A stretch of 64,000 nt of DNA, taken from NCBI GenBank assembly GCA_021292105.1, contig CM037870.1, positions 13,983,234 to 14,047,233 on the forward strand. The letters are read 5' to 3'. Shown piece after piece: positions 1 through 10,292 of the stretch (positions within the stretch are counted from its first letter, which is position 1; the number at the start of each line of letters is the position of its first letter). Under the pieces are notes generated by a model. The model made no database searches. It had not been told where the DNA came from and worked only from the letters and a program-made list of their open reading frames with translations. The translations under genes and the position numbers were made by a program. This DNA is from Anadara kagoshimensis (taxonomy: Eukaryota; Mollusca; Bivalvia; Arcoida; Arcidae).

Positions 1-600
1 GATTTTTTATGGATATAAACAGTATTTCACTGTCACAAACAGAGTGGTTCCTACAGTACTTCACTTCACTAAAATTATTAGCGAAACAGATTCTGTTGAC
101 CAGTGTCTTTCCTATACTAACAACTGTAACGACAATTTATACTATATAGCTACCTAACATCATGACAGTAGTTTTGTCATGTGCTGATTTTAAATTTTTT
201 ATTAAAATATTGCATTCAAAATCAACATGGGACAGTTATATATCCATACATTTAAGTACTTACTTTCAGTGTGTTGAATGCAAGAATCATAGGACAGAAG
301 TATGACCAAATCTGAAAGGTATTTATATAATTATATTCCCTAAAGAAAAATATTATATCCACAAAATCTATAGCAAAAATATACACACACTGGATGTAAA
401 AGCAAAATATCACCAAATCTTAAAGAGAAATACATGTATATATAATCATTGAATCGAAAGTAGAAAAATCGCAAAAAAAAAAAAAAAAAAACAAAAGATC
501 TAGAGTACAGTTATTAATTAAAGATTATCACAGAAACTAAACACGTTGGGTGAAGCATTACAATACATGCACATACTTATTGCAAATGAAAACGTTATAT
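1..600. other. AT-rich intergenic DNA, no gene seen
   Basis: No open frame with splice-site support is visible on either strand. The only structure is an A-run near 474-490. It precedes a cluster of short foldback elements. Confidence 0.5.
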
Positions 601-602
601 TA

Positions 603-792
603 TTGTCATATACCATTTTTTTTTATTTAATCATAAAAAACATTCAAAAAATGGTATATGACAATATATTGTCATATACCATTTTTTTTATTTAATCATA
701 AAATACATTCAAAAATGGTATATGACAATATATTGTCATATACCATTTTTTGAATGTATTTTATGATTAAATTCAAAAAAATGGTATATGAC
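603..792. repeat. Three adjacent copies of a ~60-bp foldback mini-element
   Basis: Each copy begins TGTCATATACCATTTTTT and ends with its reverse complement, separated only by a short ATTTAATCATAAAATACATTC-like core. Copies lie near 603-663, 668-727 and 733-792. The third has the core reversed. Two-copy versions recur near 16,230 and 24,521. This looks like a tiny non-autonomous inverted-repeat element found as multimers. Confidence 0.75.
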
Positions 793-975
793 ATTATGCT
801 AAATCTAATACTAAATGCAAGTTCTTCTTTTCAAATTTTATAATATTTTTGTTATTATTATTATTGTTGATGTTGTGAAAACTAGAAATGTGATTTTTTT
901 AGACATGAATGGATGGTTGACTAAAACCAAACATTTCTCTAAATTCCAAAAATCAAATATACGATATACAACAAG

Positions 976-977
<2 letters not shown>

Positions 978-1029
<52 letters not shown>
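978..1029. repeat. (GA)n microsatellite
   Basis: An uninterrupted GA dinucleotide run of about 50 bp in non-coding DNA. Confidence 0.95.
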
Positions 1030-1032
<3 letters not shown>

Positions 1033-1340
1033 ACGTATTAGAGTTCACATTACTTGAACATTTTGGATTGCTGGTCAAACAGGCTGCAAAATAGAAAATA
1101 GTGCATGTGTAAGTTAAAAATAGACTAAAATATATTTGGCAACCTTAACTTATGCATTAAAAACTACTTCACTCCATTGTCTTTTTGTAGATTTTATATT
1201 TCAAATAAAACTCATGAACAATTACTTGATTGAAAGTTGCAAGCGCTATGCAAAATAATTTTGACGTTAAACTTGAATAAATGGGACATAATTAATTTTC
1301 CCAAATAAATCTGCCAATAAAGAGCTGTGTCCGATATATC

Positions 1341-1597
1341 CAGTGGCGGATTTAAGGGGGGGTTGCGGGGATTGCACACCCCCCCTTTGAAAAATTTAAA
1401 AAGAGAGAGGTATATTGACTGATTAAAAATTATTTTCTTGGCCCCAACCGGGGCTCTGCCCTAGACCCCTCATCTCTGGAGCTCACGTTTTCGGCGCTCG
1501 CACATAGTATTGATAAAATTCTCACCCTCCCTTTCAAAAAATCCTGGAAAATCCTCAACCCCCCCCCCCCTTTAAAAAAATCCTGGATCCGCCCCTG
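1341..1597. mobile_element. Non-autonomous hAT-like MITE
   Basis: The element starts CAGTGGCGGATTTAAG and ends CTGGATCCGCCCCTG, imperfect inverted termini of the widespread CAGGGGCGGAT type. The interior is G/C-run rich with CCTGGAAAATCC-like motifs and has no transposase frame. Flanks are similar (ATATATC left, ATATCTA right), but I cannot see a clean 8-bp target duplication, so the hAT label is an inference from the termini. Confidence 0.6.
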
Positions 1598-2483
1598 ATA
1601 TCTAATTTACAACCTTGTAGAAAGAACGAATTACTGCCGAATGAGCAGCTCACCACAACCTCTAAATAGCTATATATACCTCGACACTGTTTCGGCAGCT
1701 GCTGTTATCTATAACACTAGCTTTTCGTCACTAGCTATCCATATTTCGACAGTCGACCCCATAGTCCCTTGATTTTTTTTTTCATTTTAATTTTTGTTTA
1801 TAGACATTGTTTTGTGTAGCATGCTAAACAGGAGGTGCTTACATCTCCAGAGCCCCCCCCCCCCCCCCCCAAGCCTCATTTCTCCGGTTTATGTGTTCAT
1901 TCTAATTTGCAAGCTGCGAAGTTTTTACTTTGTTTTGGGACATAAATTGGTGCGTTTGTGTTTGAATTCGTAAACTTTTTACAGGCCTGTACTTATACTA
2001 GCCTTACCTTGATCAAGACTTGCTCGACGTTGAATTGGTCTTTCCTCGAAATCTTCTAAAGTAAGAAAAAGATACTTTAATTAACTGAATTCACAAATGA
2101 AATAAAATATTGGTTTCCTACTACAGGCCCCTGTTTCACAGTCTGTACTCAACTAATATAAAATGCCCTGTGTTTGAATTATCAAATTTGTAGCAGTAAG
2201 TATTATATAGTACCATGCAAAACAAGAATACAAATATCTAGAGCAGGACCCCGATTTCGAAAAGACACGGGCATTCTTAAAATTAACAAAATTATTCTTA
2301 TAAACTTTTATCATTTCTAATTAATTGTAAAATGTAAAGAGTGAGTGAGTTATGGTGTTTAAAGTCCCAGTCAAGAATATTTCACTAATATCGAGACGTA
2401 AAGAGTACATGTACGCATATCAACTGTAATATATGTATATGTATCTGCTTTTCTATATTAAAATCAGAATAAAAAACAAACAC

Positions 2484-2489
2484 TTTATT
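2484..2489 (-). terminator. Polyadenylation signal AATAAA for the 2.5-6.8 kb gene
   Basis: A canonical AATAAA on the minus strand lies about 55 bp past the TAA at 2542, which supports 2542-2660 as the terminal coding exon. Confidence 0.55.
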
Positions 2490-2541
2490 GTTTTAAAGGT
2501 AAGCACTTTTCAAAATGAAGAAAATTCAAAGTAATTTTTGT

Positions 2542-3311
2542 TTAATTGTCAAATTTATATAAAATACCAATATTCCTCTTAACCGTATGGTGTTTCATAT
2601 AAGATGTCCAGTTTCCATTTTTGCAATCGCAATCTGGACTAGGATGGTTATCATAATATTCTAAAAATAAAAATACATTCTAATAAATATACAGTCCAAC
2701 AGTCTTAAAGGCCACCTCTATATAAGGGCCACCTGCTTATAAAGGACAAGTTTACTGGTTCTCTTGGGTGGCCTTTATAGATAGGTTTGACTGTATGTAT
2801 CTTATGTACACGATTCATAAATAATGGAAATTAATCATCTTCCTAGTTATTTTAAATTTTGTATGTAAAACGAGGCTTTTTTATTTTTAAATGTGTGTTT
2901 TTAGGACCATTGGCTGTAAAATAAGTAGGATGGTTGATCACCGAACTATCCAAACGATTGGACATTTACTGGACATGGTTCCTGTCAATCATCTGTGATT
3001 TTATAAGTCGGTGGCACAAATGAAATATTATGTGTTTGTCTTGTCTTTGCATTGTCTTGTTAATGTTGTTTTATCATTTTCTTACATTGAGTCCTTGGTG
3101 GTATTTGCTATTGCCAAATGCATCTGTTTATTCTTCTTTCACACAACCCTGATTGCACACGTAGCGGGTGTAGCTAGCTAAACAGGAGGGGCTTACTCTT
3201 CCGGAGCACCAGACCTCACTTCCATGGTGGAAGTTCACGTGTCTTACCTGGCTTTACTTTGTGGTTCGGACATGGATTAGTATGTTTGTTTTTGATAAAT
3301 GAAACAATTTC

Positions 3312-3342
<31 letters not shown>

Positions 3343-6300
3343 CAAAATAGAACACTGTAATGTTTTAAATAGTATTAATGGATAATCTGAATTGAACACG
3401 GTTTTCTATAGATGCTATGGCTAGGCATCTTTAGTGGGTTCAACAAAGTATTGAAGCTAGAATACTTACCACTGAGTATCTCGATGGCGTTAACACGACA
3501 TTGCCAGTTATCTATTGTCAATTGGTGTAATCTTGCCCATACTATTAAAAGAGCAAGAATACTCACATTATTCAAAAATAAATCTTTTTTGTAACTTTGT
3601 ACCCTTTACAAATATGCCAGATAATATGCAGTGCAATAAAGATGAATTATTAAAATAAATTATTCGCGAAAATGTTACTTTCGCGAATTTACTAGAAAAA
3701 AGGAGACAAAACTACCGAAAATTATTTGAATGAAACTGATTAATTCTAGAATGACAGTGAAAAACAACTGTTGTTTAAATATTGAATCACAAATAACACA
3801 CAGTTTTCTGGCGTTTCAATGAGTTGAGTTGAGTTGATGAGTAATGGTGTTTAACGTCCGAGTCAAGAATATTTCACTTATATCGAGACATCGCCAGCTA
3901 TAGGCGAAGGTGCAGAAATTTTGCATGTGCGTTGCGCTAAAGGCATTATACAGCTGGGTTCTTTAGCCTGTCGAGCCCACCGTGACACGGGACCTCGTTT
4001 ATTTTAAATTAACATGAAAGAACCTTGACTTTTATTTCGTAATGCCGAGTGATTGGTGAAAGTACAGTCACTACCCACTTTCAAGTCTTGGGTCAGACCC
4101 GGTCGGGGATCAAACCAACGACCTCCCATTTACGGAGCGAACACTCTACCAACTGAGCTACCGCAGTGGTTAGAGATTGGTTATTTCTAATTTTGTTATG
4201 GTTACTATGGCAACTGCCTGTATTTTGTTTCCTAGACTGATGCAAACAACATTTATTGTAGTGATTACCTTCATGGTGGGATAAACAGGAATTAGTCTCC
4301 TTCAAACCAAGCAAAACTGAAGATAAAAAATGATAAATAAATCAATTAAAATGATATGATTTCTCTAGTAAAAACGGGTACATATATATTAAAGTCCCTA
4401 GATGTGAATGAGCAGTATCCGAGTTGACAATTCATATCGGCCCTTCGATATGGCCATACATGTCCCAATTTATTGGCTCTAGTAAGGAACAATGTCCTTT
4501 GATACGAGGTAAACTCAAGCGTGACATATGTTTTAATTTCTCGGTATCTATGAACAATAAGTAACTAAATAGATTGAAATAATTGATTAGATTGTCTTCT
4601 TGGTTGACAACTTAATTAGTGTTTTAAATATAAACAATAAATGTTTATCTTAAAGCTATGACTCAATATGCACTTCCTGAAACAATAGTCAAGAAATGAC
4701 TCATTGTAAATATTTTGTAATTAAAATCTAAAAAGGCCACTCAAAGGAACCAATTAAAGTGGTCTTTATAAAGAGATGGTCTTTATATACAGGTTCAAAT
4801 AATATGAATAAAGAACAATTGGTATACAATTCTACTGGCCTTCATAAGCAGGTGGCTTTTATATAGAGGTGGTTTTTAAGGCAAGTTGGACTGTATAAAG
4901 TAAAGAGTAGAGATACTTATTCTTAAGTAGATAACATTCTTGACGTTGTATAGTGTTTTAATGTTATTATTGCCTTTCTTAAAGGTTTAATGACGTGGCG
5001 GTCTTAAACGCGCTCTAACAGACCCCAAATCACCTCACCACGTAAGTTCAAACCTCACTCGATCAGATCCTAATGTGAAAAAGGTTGTCAGTTTGCGAAG
5101 GTTTCTTCCATGAAAAACCTAAACTGGCCACCTTGATATAAGTTAAAGAATTTTAGCTGAAAGAATGAACGTAAAACATAATTACTCCACTCTACTAAAT
5201 TGCCTCGCGCGTACTAGTCGCGACCAACTTAACATCAAACCTAATCTGGCCACCTTGATATAAATTAAAGAATTTTAGCTGAAAGAATGTACGTAAAACA
5301 TAATTACTCCACTCTACTAAATTGCCTCGCGCGTACTAGTCGCGACCAACTTAACATCAAACCTAATCTGGCCACCTTGATATAAGTTAAAGAATTTTAG
5401 CTGAAAGAATGAACGTAAAACATAATAACTTCAGTCTACTAAATTGCCTCTCGCGTACTAGTCGCGGCTCCAACTTATTTTTGTAACAGGATTGCATATT
5501 GTAAACAAAAAGAATCACTACAAGTTTGCAATGAAAACCATTTTATATACATTGTAACTTTGAATTTTGGCTACATTATAAAACTTTCAGAGTAGCTGGA
5601 TTTACTTACATTCATATGCTAAAGATGTCCGACACCCAGGCAATTCAGCAACACCTACATTTGTTAAAAAAAACATCAATCATAAGTTAAATCTTTATGT
5701 AAGAGTAAAAGTTGGATCTAGCTTAGTTATTTTGGCGTATTTTAAAGGTATTTTTACGATAAAAAGCTTTACAAGTCAGACATAGATTTGGTATCGAAGA
5801 AAAATGATCAACTCCTTTGTTGTAGCAGAGAACTGACTGGTGAAATTCTTTATTTTTTCCAGAAGCCTCAGTTTAAGATGTCTTTACAATGCATGTGTAT
5901 TGCATTACACAATACTAGTGTCATGTGCTACTTTTGAATTTTTATGAAATAGTAGCACATGGCACTAGTGTAAAGTACAGACATGTCTACAATAAGCTGA
6001 AGAATTAGTGTGTGGTGTATTGAACTTAATATTAAATAACAAAGTCTTTATGAAAGGTCCGACCAACAAAATCCTTGAAACATAAGAGAAGTTTAATTAT
6101 TTGAAAATAATTGAAAACAAAAAGAAGTACCACATATAAATGTTATATGCTGTCATTATTCGACTTCTAGAATTGCTCTCGTGCAATACATACCACTTGC
6201 TACGGACAAAATGCTGAACCCGATCACCAATGTCGCAAAGCACAATGCTAAAAAAGAAAACAATTTGTAGCTAAAGAAAAATAAAGAATAAAGACACGTA

Positions 6301-6554
6301 ACAACAGTTTCCATTGAAAATTAATAATATAATAGAAAAACAACAACAAAGACAAAACCACCAAAGTTATTATTAGGAAAATAATTATAAAGCTACATAT
6401 TTTGAAAGCACAGTGGATAAACATGCACATGAAGTTACAAAATTGCAATTGTCACGTGATGCGATTAGAGTGCTTTTTTGGGGCCCAAACAGTCTACATT
6501 TGTTCTAGAGTAGGACATATAAAAGAATATAACCCGATAATGAAAGAACAACCT

Positions 6555-6605
<51 letters not shown>

Positions 6606-6825
6606 GTTTATGTGATTAATTACAAAGTGACTCAAAATAGAATATCTTAATATCTTATCATGGTGCCTGTTAAAAGCTCAAGAGCAGTTAATGGTGGAAC
6701 TAATTGAATTCAAGATCAACTCCGCTTATAGAAATGACCTACAAAATTCGTTTATACTTAACAAATATTTTGTAATTGATAGAAACATGTAGATGTAACT
6801 CACTCAATTTGGACGTTATAGCCAT
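2542..6825 (-). CDS. Small secreted four-cysteine protein, five coding exons, family not recognised
   Basis: Joined exons (transcription order): 6825-6804, 6247-6194, 5654-5610, 3541-3470, 2660-2542. Total 312 nt, 103 residues plus stop. Every intron has consensus GT donor and AG acceptor, and every junction is phase 1. The start has a good context (AAAATGG). Residues 1-7 (MAITSKL) plus exon 2 (LCFATLVIGFSILSVAS) form a signal peptide. The mature part has four cysteines, including a CDCKNGNW motif near the C terminus, and an MKHHTVKR basic stretch. An AATAAA follows the stop. I do not recognise the family; a small secreted effector, hormone-like or matrix peptide are all possible. The model is sequence-only, but five phase-consistent exons joining a signal peptide to a polyadenylated end are unlikely by chance. 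Confidence 0.7.
2691..2794. mobile_element. Short MITE copy with ACAGTCCAAC / AGGTTTGACTGT ends
   Basis: The termini are imperfect inverted repeats and the inside carries GGCCACCTCTATATAAGG and GTGGCCTTTATAGA motifs. Related copies are at about 4,731-4,892 and 23,419-23,593. No coding capacity is seen. This copy is in the 3' flank of the minus-strand gene. Confidence 0.6.
3313..3340. repeat. Poly-A tract
   Basis: A long A-run follows a fragment of the dispersed CACGT-GGCGGGTGTAGCTAGC repeat family (about 3,150-3,300), consistent with a retroposed 3' tail. It lies in the last intron of the secreted-protein gene. Confidence 0.7.
3828..4175 (-). mobile_element. tRNA-derived SINE
   Basis: Read on the minus strand it begins with a tRNA-like head, CGGTAGCTCAGTTGGTAGAG (A box) followed by a B-box-like GGTTTGATCCC. 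It continues with a conserved body containing GTAGTGACTGT, CTCGGCATTACGAAAT and TCGCCTATAGCTGG, and ends ACTCAACTCA. The same body recurs near 10,040, 15,465, 23,000, 35,735, 40,340, 45,860 and 63,445, in both orientations. It is a tRNA-related retroposon, not a tRNA gene. Confidence 0.8.
4731..4892. mobile_element. MITE copy, ACAGTCCAAC family
   Basis: Same family as 2,691-2,794: GGCCACTCAAAGG at one end and AGTTGGACTGT at the other, with repeated AGGTGGCTTTTATATAG-like blocks. It lies within an intron of the 2.5-6.8 kb gene. Confidence 0.55.
5108..5475. repeat. 122-bp tandem repeat, three copies
   Basis: The block TGGCCACCTTGATATA recurs at 5,125, 5,247 and 5,369, a period of 122 bp. Units also share GAATTTTAGCTGAAAGAATG and the CpG-bearing CTCGCGCGTACTAGTCGCG. 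Copies 1-2 are nearly identical; copy 3 has a few substitutions. The array sits in the intron between coding exons at 3,470 and 5,654. Confidence 0.85.
5916..5972. repeat. Short perfect-arm hairpin (CTAGTGTCATGTGCTAC)
   Basis: Arms of about 23 bp flank a loop of a few bases. A diverged relative with GTCATGTGCTA...TAGCACATGGCA arms is at 34,020-34,105. Likely a small foldback element. Confidence 0.65.
6555..6601. repeat. (CT)n microsatellite
   Basis: An uninterrupted CT dinucleotide run of about 46 bp in the first intron of the 2.5-6.8 kb gene. Confidence 0.95.
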
Positions 6826-6904
6826 TTTGAGCTCTTCTGTTTAGTAGATCTAATGAACTGTAATAACCCCAAACATTGTTCAAGATAAGATAACAGACTT
6901 AATT

Positions 6905-7120
6905 ATACAGTAAAGAACTGTCGAAAAGTTTAACACTTAGTGAGCGAAAAAAAGTCGAAAATGGGATGTCGAATGGCGGGTATATCGACAGCTACTGACA
7001 CAAAAAAAAGCTACCGAAAGATAGAAAGCAGCTGCCGAAAAGTTGTCCAGAGACAGAAAGCAAGGTTAGAGGTTTACTGCCGATTCGTTAGCTAAGTGTT
7101 AAACTTTCGACGGGTCTGTA
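6905..7120. mobile_element. MITE family A copy (TACAGTA...CTGTCGAAAGTTTAACAC termini)
   Basis: The left end reads ACTGTCGAAAAGTTTAACAC and the right end GTGTTAAACTTTCGACGGG, an imperfect terminal inverted repeat of about 30 bp. It has no coding capacity. It lies immediately upstream of the predicted start region of the minus-strand gene at 6,825, and its TATAATT edge could overlap that promoter (inference only). Confidence 0.7.
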
Positions 7121-7370
7121 CTTTGTCTTGCACTTACAGAGTGACAATGTATGACCCAAAAGTGTACCAAATGCGTTTTAAATAAGTGATAGGTTTTCCT
7201 TTAAATAACTTTGTGGTACTATTTCTGTGGACTAGACTCATGGGTTGAACACATACATGCACCTTGATTAGTGCGATTAAAATATCCGAAAGGCAACTGG
7301 TTCTTCTGATTGGTCGATGAGTAAGTACATTGCATATGTTTACAAGACCATATAAACACTGTTTTTTCAG

Positions 7371-7431
7371 TTTTTTTTACAGCACTAGACCGCCGTTTCG
7401 GAACACAATTCCTCATCGGTAGTGCTTTGAA
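7371..7431 (+). repeat. Dispersed ~60-bp hairpin motif (AGCACTAGACSGCCGTTTCGG)
   Basis: Contains TACAGCACTAGAC, CCGTTTCGGAA, CAATTCCTCATC and AGTAGTGCTT-like blocks. Its ends GCACTA and TAGTGC are inverted repeats. Similar copies are at 31,122-31,176 (+), 55,527-55,580 (-), 57,371-57,425 (+) and 57,915-57,975 (-). I do not know the element it comes from. Confidence 0.65.
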
Positions 7432-7663
7432 CAAAATTATGAAACCAAAATTGTTATCAAGATGTTGAAAAAAAGATTACCAAAAGTCCAAAATATATTT
7501 TACCAAATTTAGCATAATTAAAACTTATCAAATTCACATCATAGTAAAAAAAATACACACTTGTATTGCAAAACTTAATTAAAATCGCGTTTTATTGATG
7601 TTATATTAATTAAGCAAATTATAAAATACATTTTATCGCTAAACTTTTATTCTAAATTTTTAT

Positions 7664-7800
7664 TTCACACGTGGCGGAAGTACATGTAACTAGCAGGAGG
7701 TGCTTGTCCTTCCGTGGCATCAGACCTCACTTCCCTTGTGAAAGTTCACATTTTATACTCTGTTTACCCGTTTTCAAAGTTTGTGCTTTTACTTTTGGAT
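7664..7800 (-). mobile_element. Fragment of repeat family B
   Basis: Carries CACGTGGCGGAAGTACATGT and TGCTTGTCCTTCCGTGGCA, the promoter-distal half of the dispersed family B element (see 8,260-8,720), in opposite orientation. Confidence 0.55.
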
Positions 7801-8259
7801 TTGAACAAAGACCTGTATGTATGTATGTGATTTATTACCATACGTTTGAATTCAACTGCAAAACGTGGTTTATTGCTCGCTCAACAAGTGGGAGGTCGTA
7901 GGATCTGACCTAAGACTTGAGAGTGATTTGTGACTGTTCTTTCGCCAAACACTCGGCATTACAAAATATTTACAATATGACTGTACCTGTTTTCGATGAA
8001 ACATGCAGAAGCAATTGTATTTCAATACCAGGCGAGTAGCTAGGCGAAAATGTTGTGGATTCAAAATAGAATTAACTTTCGCACTAAAGACATGCTTGGT
8101 GGTCGGGGCCGTGAAAAAATTGAAACATTCATGTCAAATGGTGCAATCTAGTGGTATTGGCGGAATTAAAAGGCTAGGTTTTGAAATTATTTTAACATGT
8201 TTACTGAGTGTAAGTTTTTTGGGTGGTTTTTTTCTGGAAAATTTGAACGGTCGCAATAG

Positions 8260-8720
8260 GAAGCAATCAAATAAAAAACAAACATACAATCAATATCCAA
8301 ATCACAATCCCAAAGCAAATAAAAAACTTTGAAAATGGCAAAAAAACGATCAAGTTAAACACGGCGGAACTTCCACAAGGTAAACCTAAGTGTGACTGGG
8401 TGCTCCGGTAGAGTAGGTATCTTCTGTTTAGCTAGCTACACCCGCCAAATGTAAAATCGAAATTGAGAATGAAAAGAACATGGAACTATGGGGCGTCAAA
8501 TATACCGAGAGTAATGTTGAACACAGAGACACCATATGTATTATCAACAATATTGTGATGACGGCCATAAAACTTTCCGGAGGCTTTGATAAGCCTAGAC
8601 TTGCAATATCCCTGCATCAACGATTTATTTGTGAGCAGCTTGCTTCATTGTTTAAAGTGCCAGTAGTAGCAACAAGCTCTACCATAGCGTATTACTTAAC
8701 AAATGCATATTCATAATTAT
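8260..8720 (+). mobile_element. Long copy of repeat family B
   Basis: Blocks in order: AATCCAGAAGCAAAG-like, ACTTTGGAACTGACAAG-like, GAACTTCCACCAGGGAAG-like, GGGTGCTCCGGAAGGG-like, TTTAGCTAGCTACACCCGCC, AAGGAACATGGAACTATGGG-like, GTGATGACGGCCATAAAACT and CTTGCAATATCCCTG. About 20 full or partial copies occur in this window, clustered at 38-40, 43-44, 46.9, 49.4 and 54.5 kb. No protein or tRNA head is visible, so class is uncertain (SINE-like or MITE-like). A 78-residue frame at 8,480-8,716 is repeat sequence, not a gene. Confidence 0.7.
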
Positions 8721-9144
8721 TAGCAGGGGCAGCAAGTAAATTGCTGGATAGAAAAGAAAAGTTGACAGTAGAAAAATTAAAGTCGTTACGTTTTTCGTAC
8801 AGCTCCAAATGTAGTTTATCGCGTGGGCGCCATAATCATAAAGTGAGATATATTATAGTAAGGCAAAACTTATGAAACAGAACTTATCTTTTATTTGAAG
8901 CTCACTAGGATAGATGGCATTCACAAAACAATTTAGAATTATTGAGAGATAGAACGTGAGCTATATATATCTGTATGTAGAGTTGAATGATTTGGCGACC
9001 GTTTTTTTCCAGACTCAACATAAATTCTGCTTCATAAGAATAAAGAAACAATCTGCAAACAATGGTCACAGTTTGTATCCACTGGTATACCGATTATTTG
9101 TTGGAAAATTAATACCAAACGAAACAAAACAAATATGTTGGCTA

Positions 9145-9326
9145 TCAAAAACAACATTTATATTTCGTTGATGTATCCTCAGTACATTTTTTGTTTGCGG
9201 ATTCCGTATGGTGTTTGACAAAATAACCATATCCCTGTTCAGCATTAGATACTTGTATCTTGGGTTTCCGTTTTATAAAAGAGTGGCAACCAAGTGAATA
9301 ATAAACAAATTGCTTAAAACAAAAAG
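9145..9326 (-). CDS. Possible terminal coding exon of a small cysteine-containing secreted protein
   Basis: Low-confidence. An acceptor (GTTTTCAG) at 9,328-9,327 opens a phase-1 frame of 60 codons ending TGA at 9,145. It has a tyrosine- and lysine-rich sequence with CxF, LGC, KKC and a terminal KCCF. It shares the peptide KHHT, and 13 identical bases in the same frame, with the terminal exon of the gene at 2,542. I found no upstream exon and no close AATAAA, so this may be chance. Confidence 0.25.
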
Positions 9327-9917
9327 CTGAAAACGCCCGATTGATTTGAACCTTGCTGTATTTCAACGGTAAATGATACTATGGAACGAATTTTTATTGT
9401 ATTTGTAAGAGAATTAATATCATTACTATGTGTTCTCTGTGAAGGAATGCTTCGAGCAGTAATTAAAACTGAAAAGTAAATTTGAAAATAAAAATTATGT
9501 GGACGCGTGCCGTACTGGCGTATAGGGAGCTACGCGCCTGAATTCTCGTTGAAACAATAGGGGTCATGACCTTTGATGCGTAATACTATAGTCCCGAAAA
9601 GCACATGTCATACCACGTGGATTTGTTCACAAACAGTATATTACTTGGCAGTATTGTTTAACTTTTAATAATTGCAATTTTAATCTTAACATGAAAATAT
9701 AATATTTGTTTAACATTATATGACTATAAATAAAAAATTTGCATGAAATACTTCAGATTATATTTTTCTTTGACAGCTGTCGGAAATCGGAGTCGGAGTC
9801 AAACTGTCAATCAACTTTAGACTACCAGCAACAGTTTTGAACATCAGATCAACAAATATTGCTACAAAATACTTATTTCAACAACAACAAAAATAAATAA
9901 ACAAAAATTGTAAATAT

Positions 9918-10041
9918 AAGAAATGACATTTCTGCTCATGGTGTTTCAAGGGGTAATGGTATTTCGTCCTTTATCGAATTTGGCACGCGTCACACTATCT
10001 TTCATTACCCTTGAAATACCATGAGCAGTATGTCATTTCTT
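9918..10041. mobile_element. Foldback element, ~40-bp arms
   Basis: The left arm AAGAAATGACATTTCTGCTC and right arm ending GAGCAGTATGTCATTTCTT are near-complementary over about 40 bp, around a 43-bp loop containing a CACGCGTCACAC core. No coding capacity. Confidence 0.75.
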
Positions 10042-10253
10042 AAATGAAAGTCACGGTTCTTTCAGATGGGAACTTAAAATAAACGAGATGCCGTGTCGCT
10101 GTAGGCGTAGCACGATAAAGAACCCTGTTGTATAATGCCATCAGTGCAACACACAGTCAAATTTTCTGCACCTTCGCCTATAGCTGACAACGTCTCGATA
10201 TAAATGAAATATTCTTGACTGGGACGTAAACACCCTTACTTAACTAAACTCAA
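10042..10253 (+). mobile_element. SINE body fragment without tRNA head
   Basis: Matches the SINE body (AAATGAAAGTCACGGTTCTT, TTCGCCTATAGCTGACAACG, TCTTGACTGGGACGT) but starts inside it. It directly abuts the foldback element at 9,918-10,041. Confidence 0.75.
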
Positions 10254-10292
10254 CTGCAAAAATGAAATATAACTCGAAACGCTTTTGCTATC

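Noticed and set aside
3828..4175. tRNA genes (many GGTAGCTCAGTTGGTAGAG and GGTTCGAA matches, also at 23.3, 36.0 and 63.7 kb)
   Set aside because: Heads are followed by a conserved SINE body and lack proper acceptor stems. They are retroposons.
5108..5475. CRISPR-like repeats
   Set aside because: Units are directly tandem without unique spacers, and the genome is eukaryotic.
8480..8716. 78-residue plus-strand frame as a gene
   Set aside because: The same sequence recurs as family B repeat at many sites with frames broken differently.
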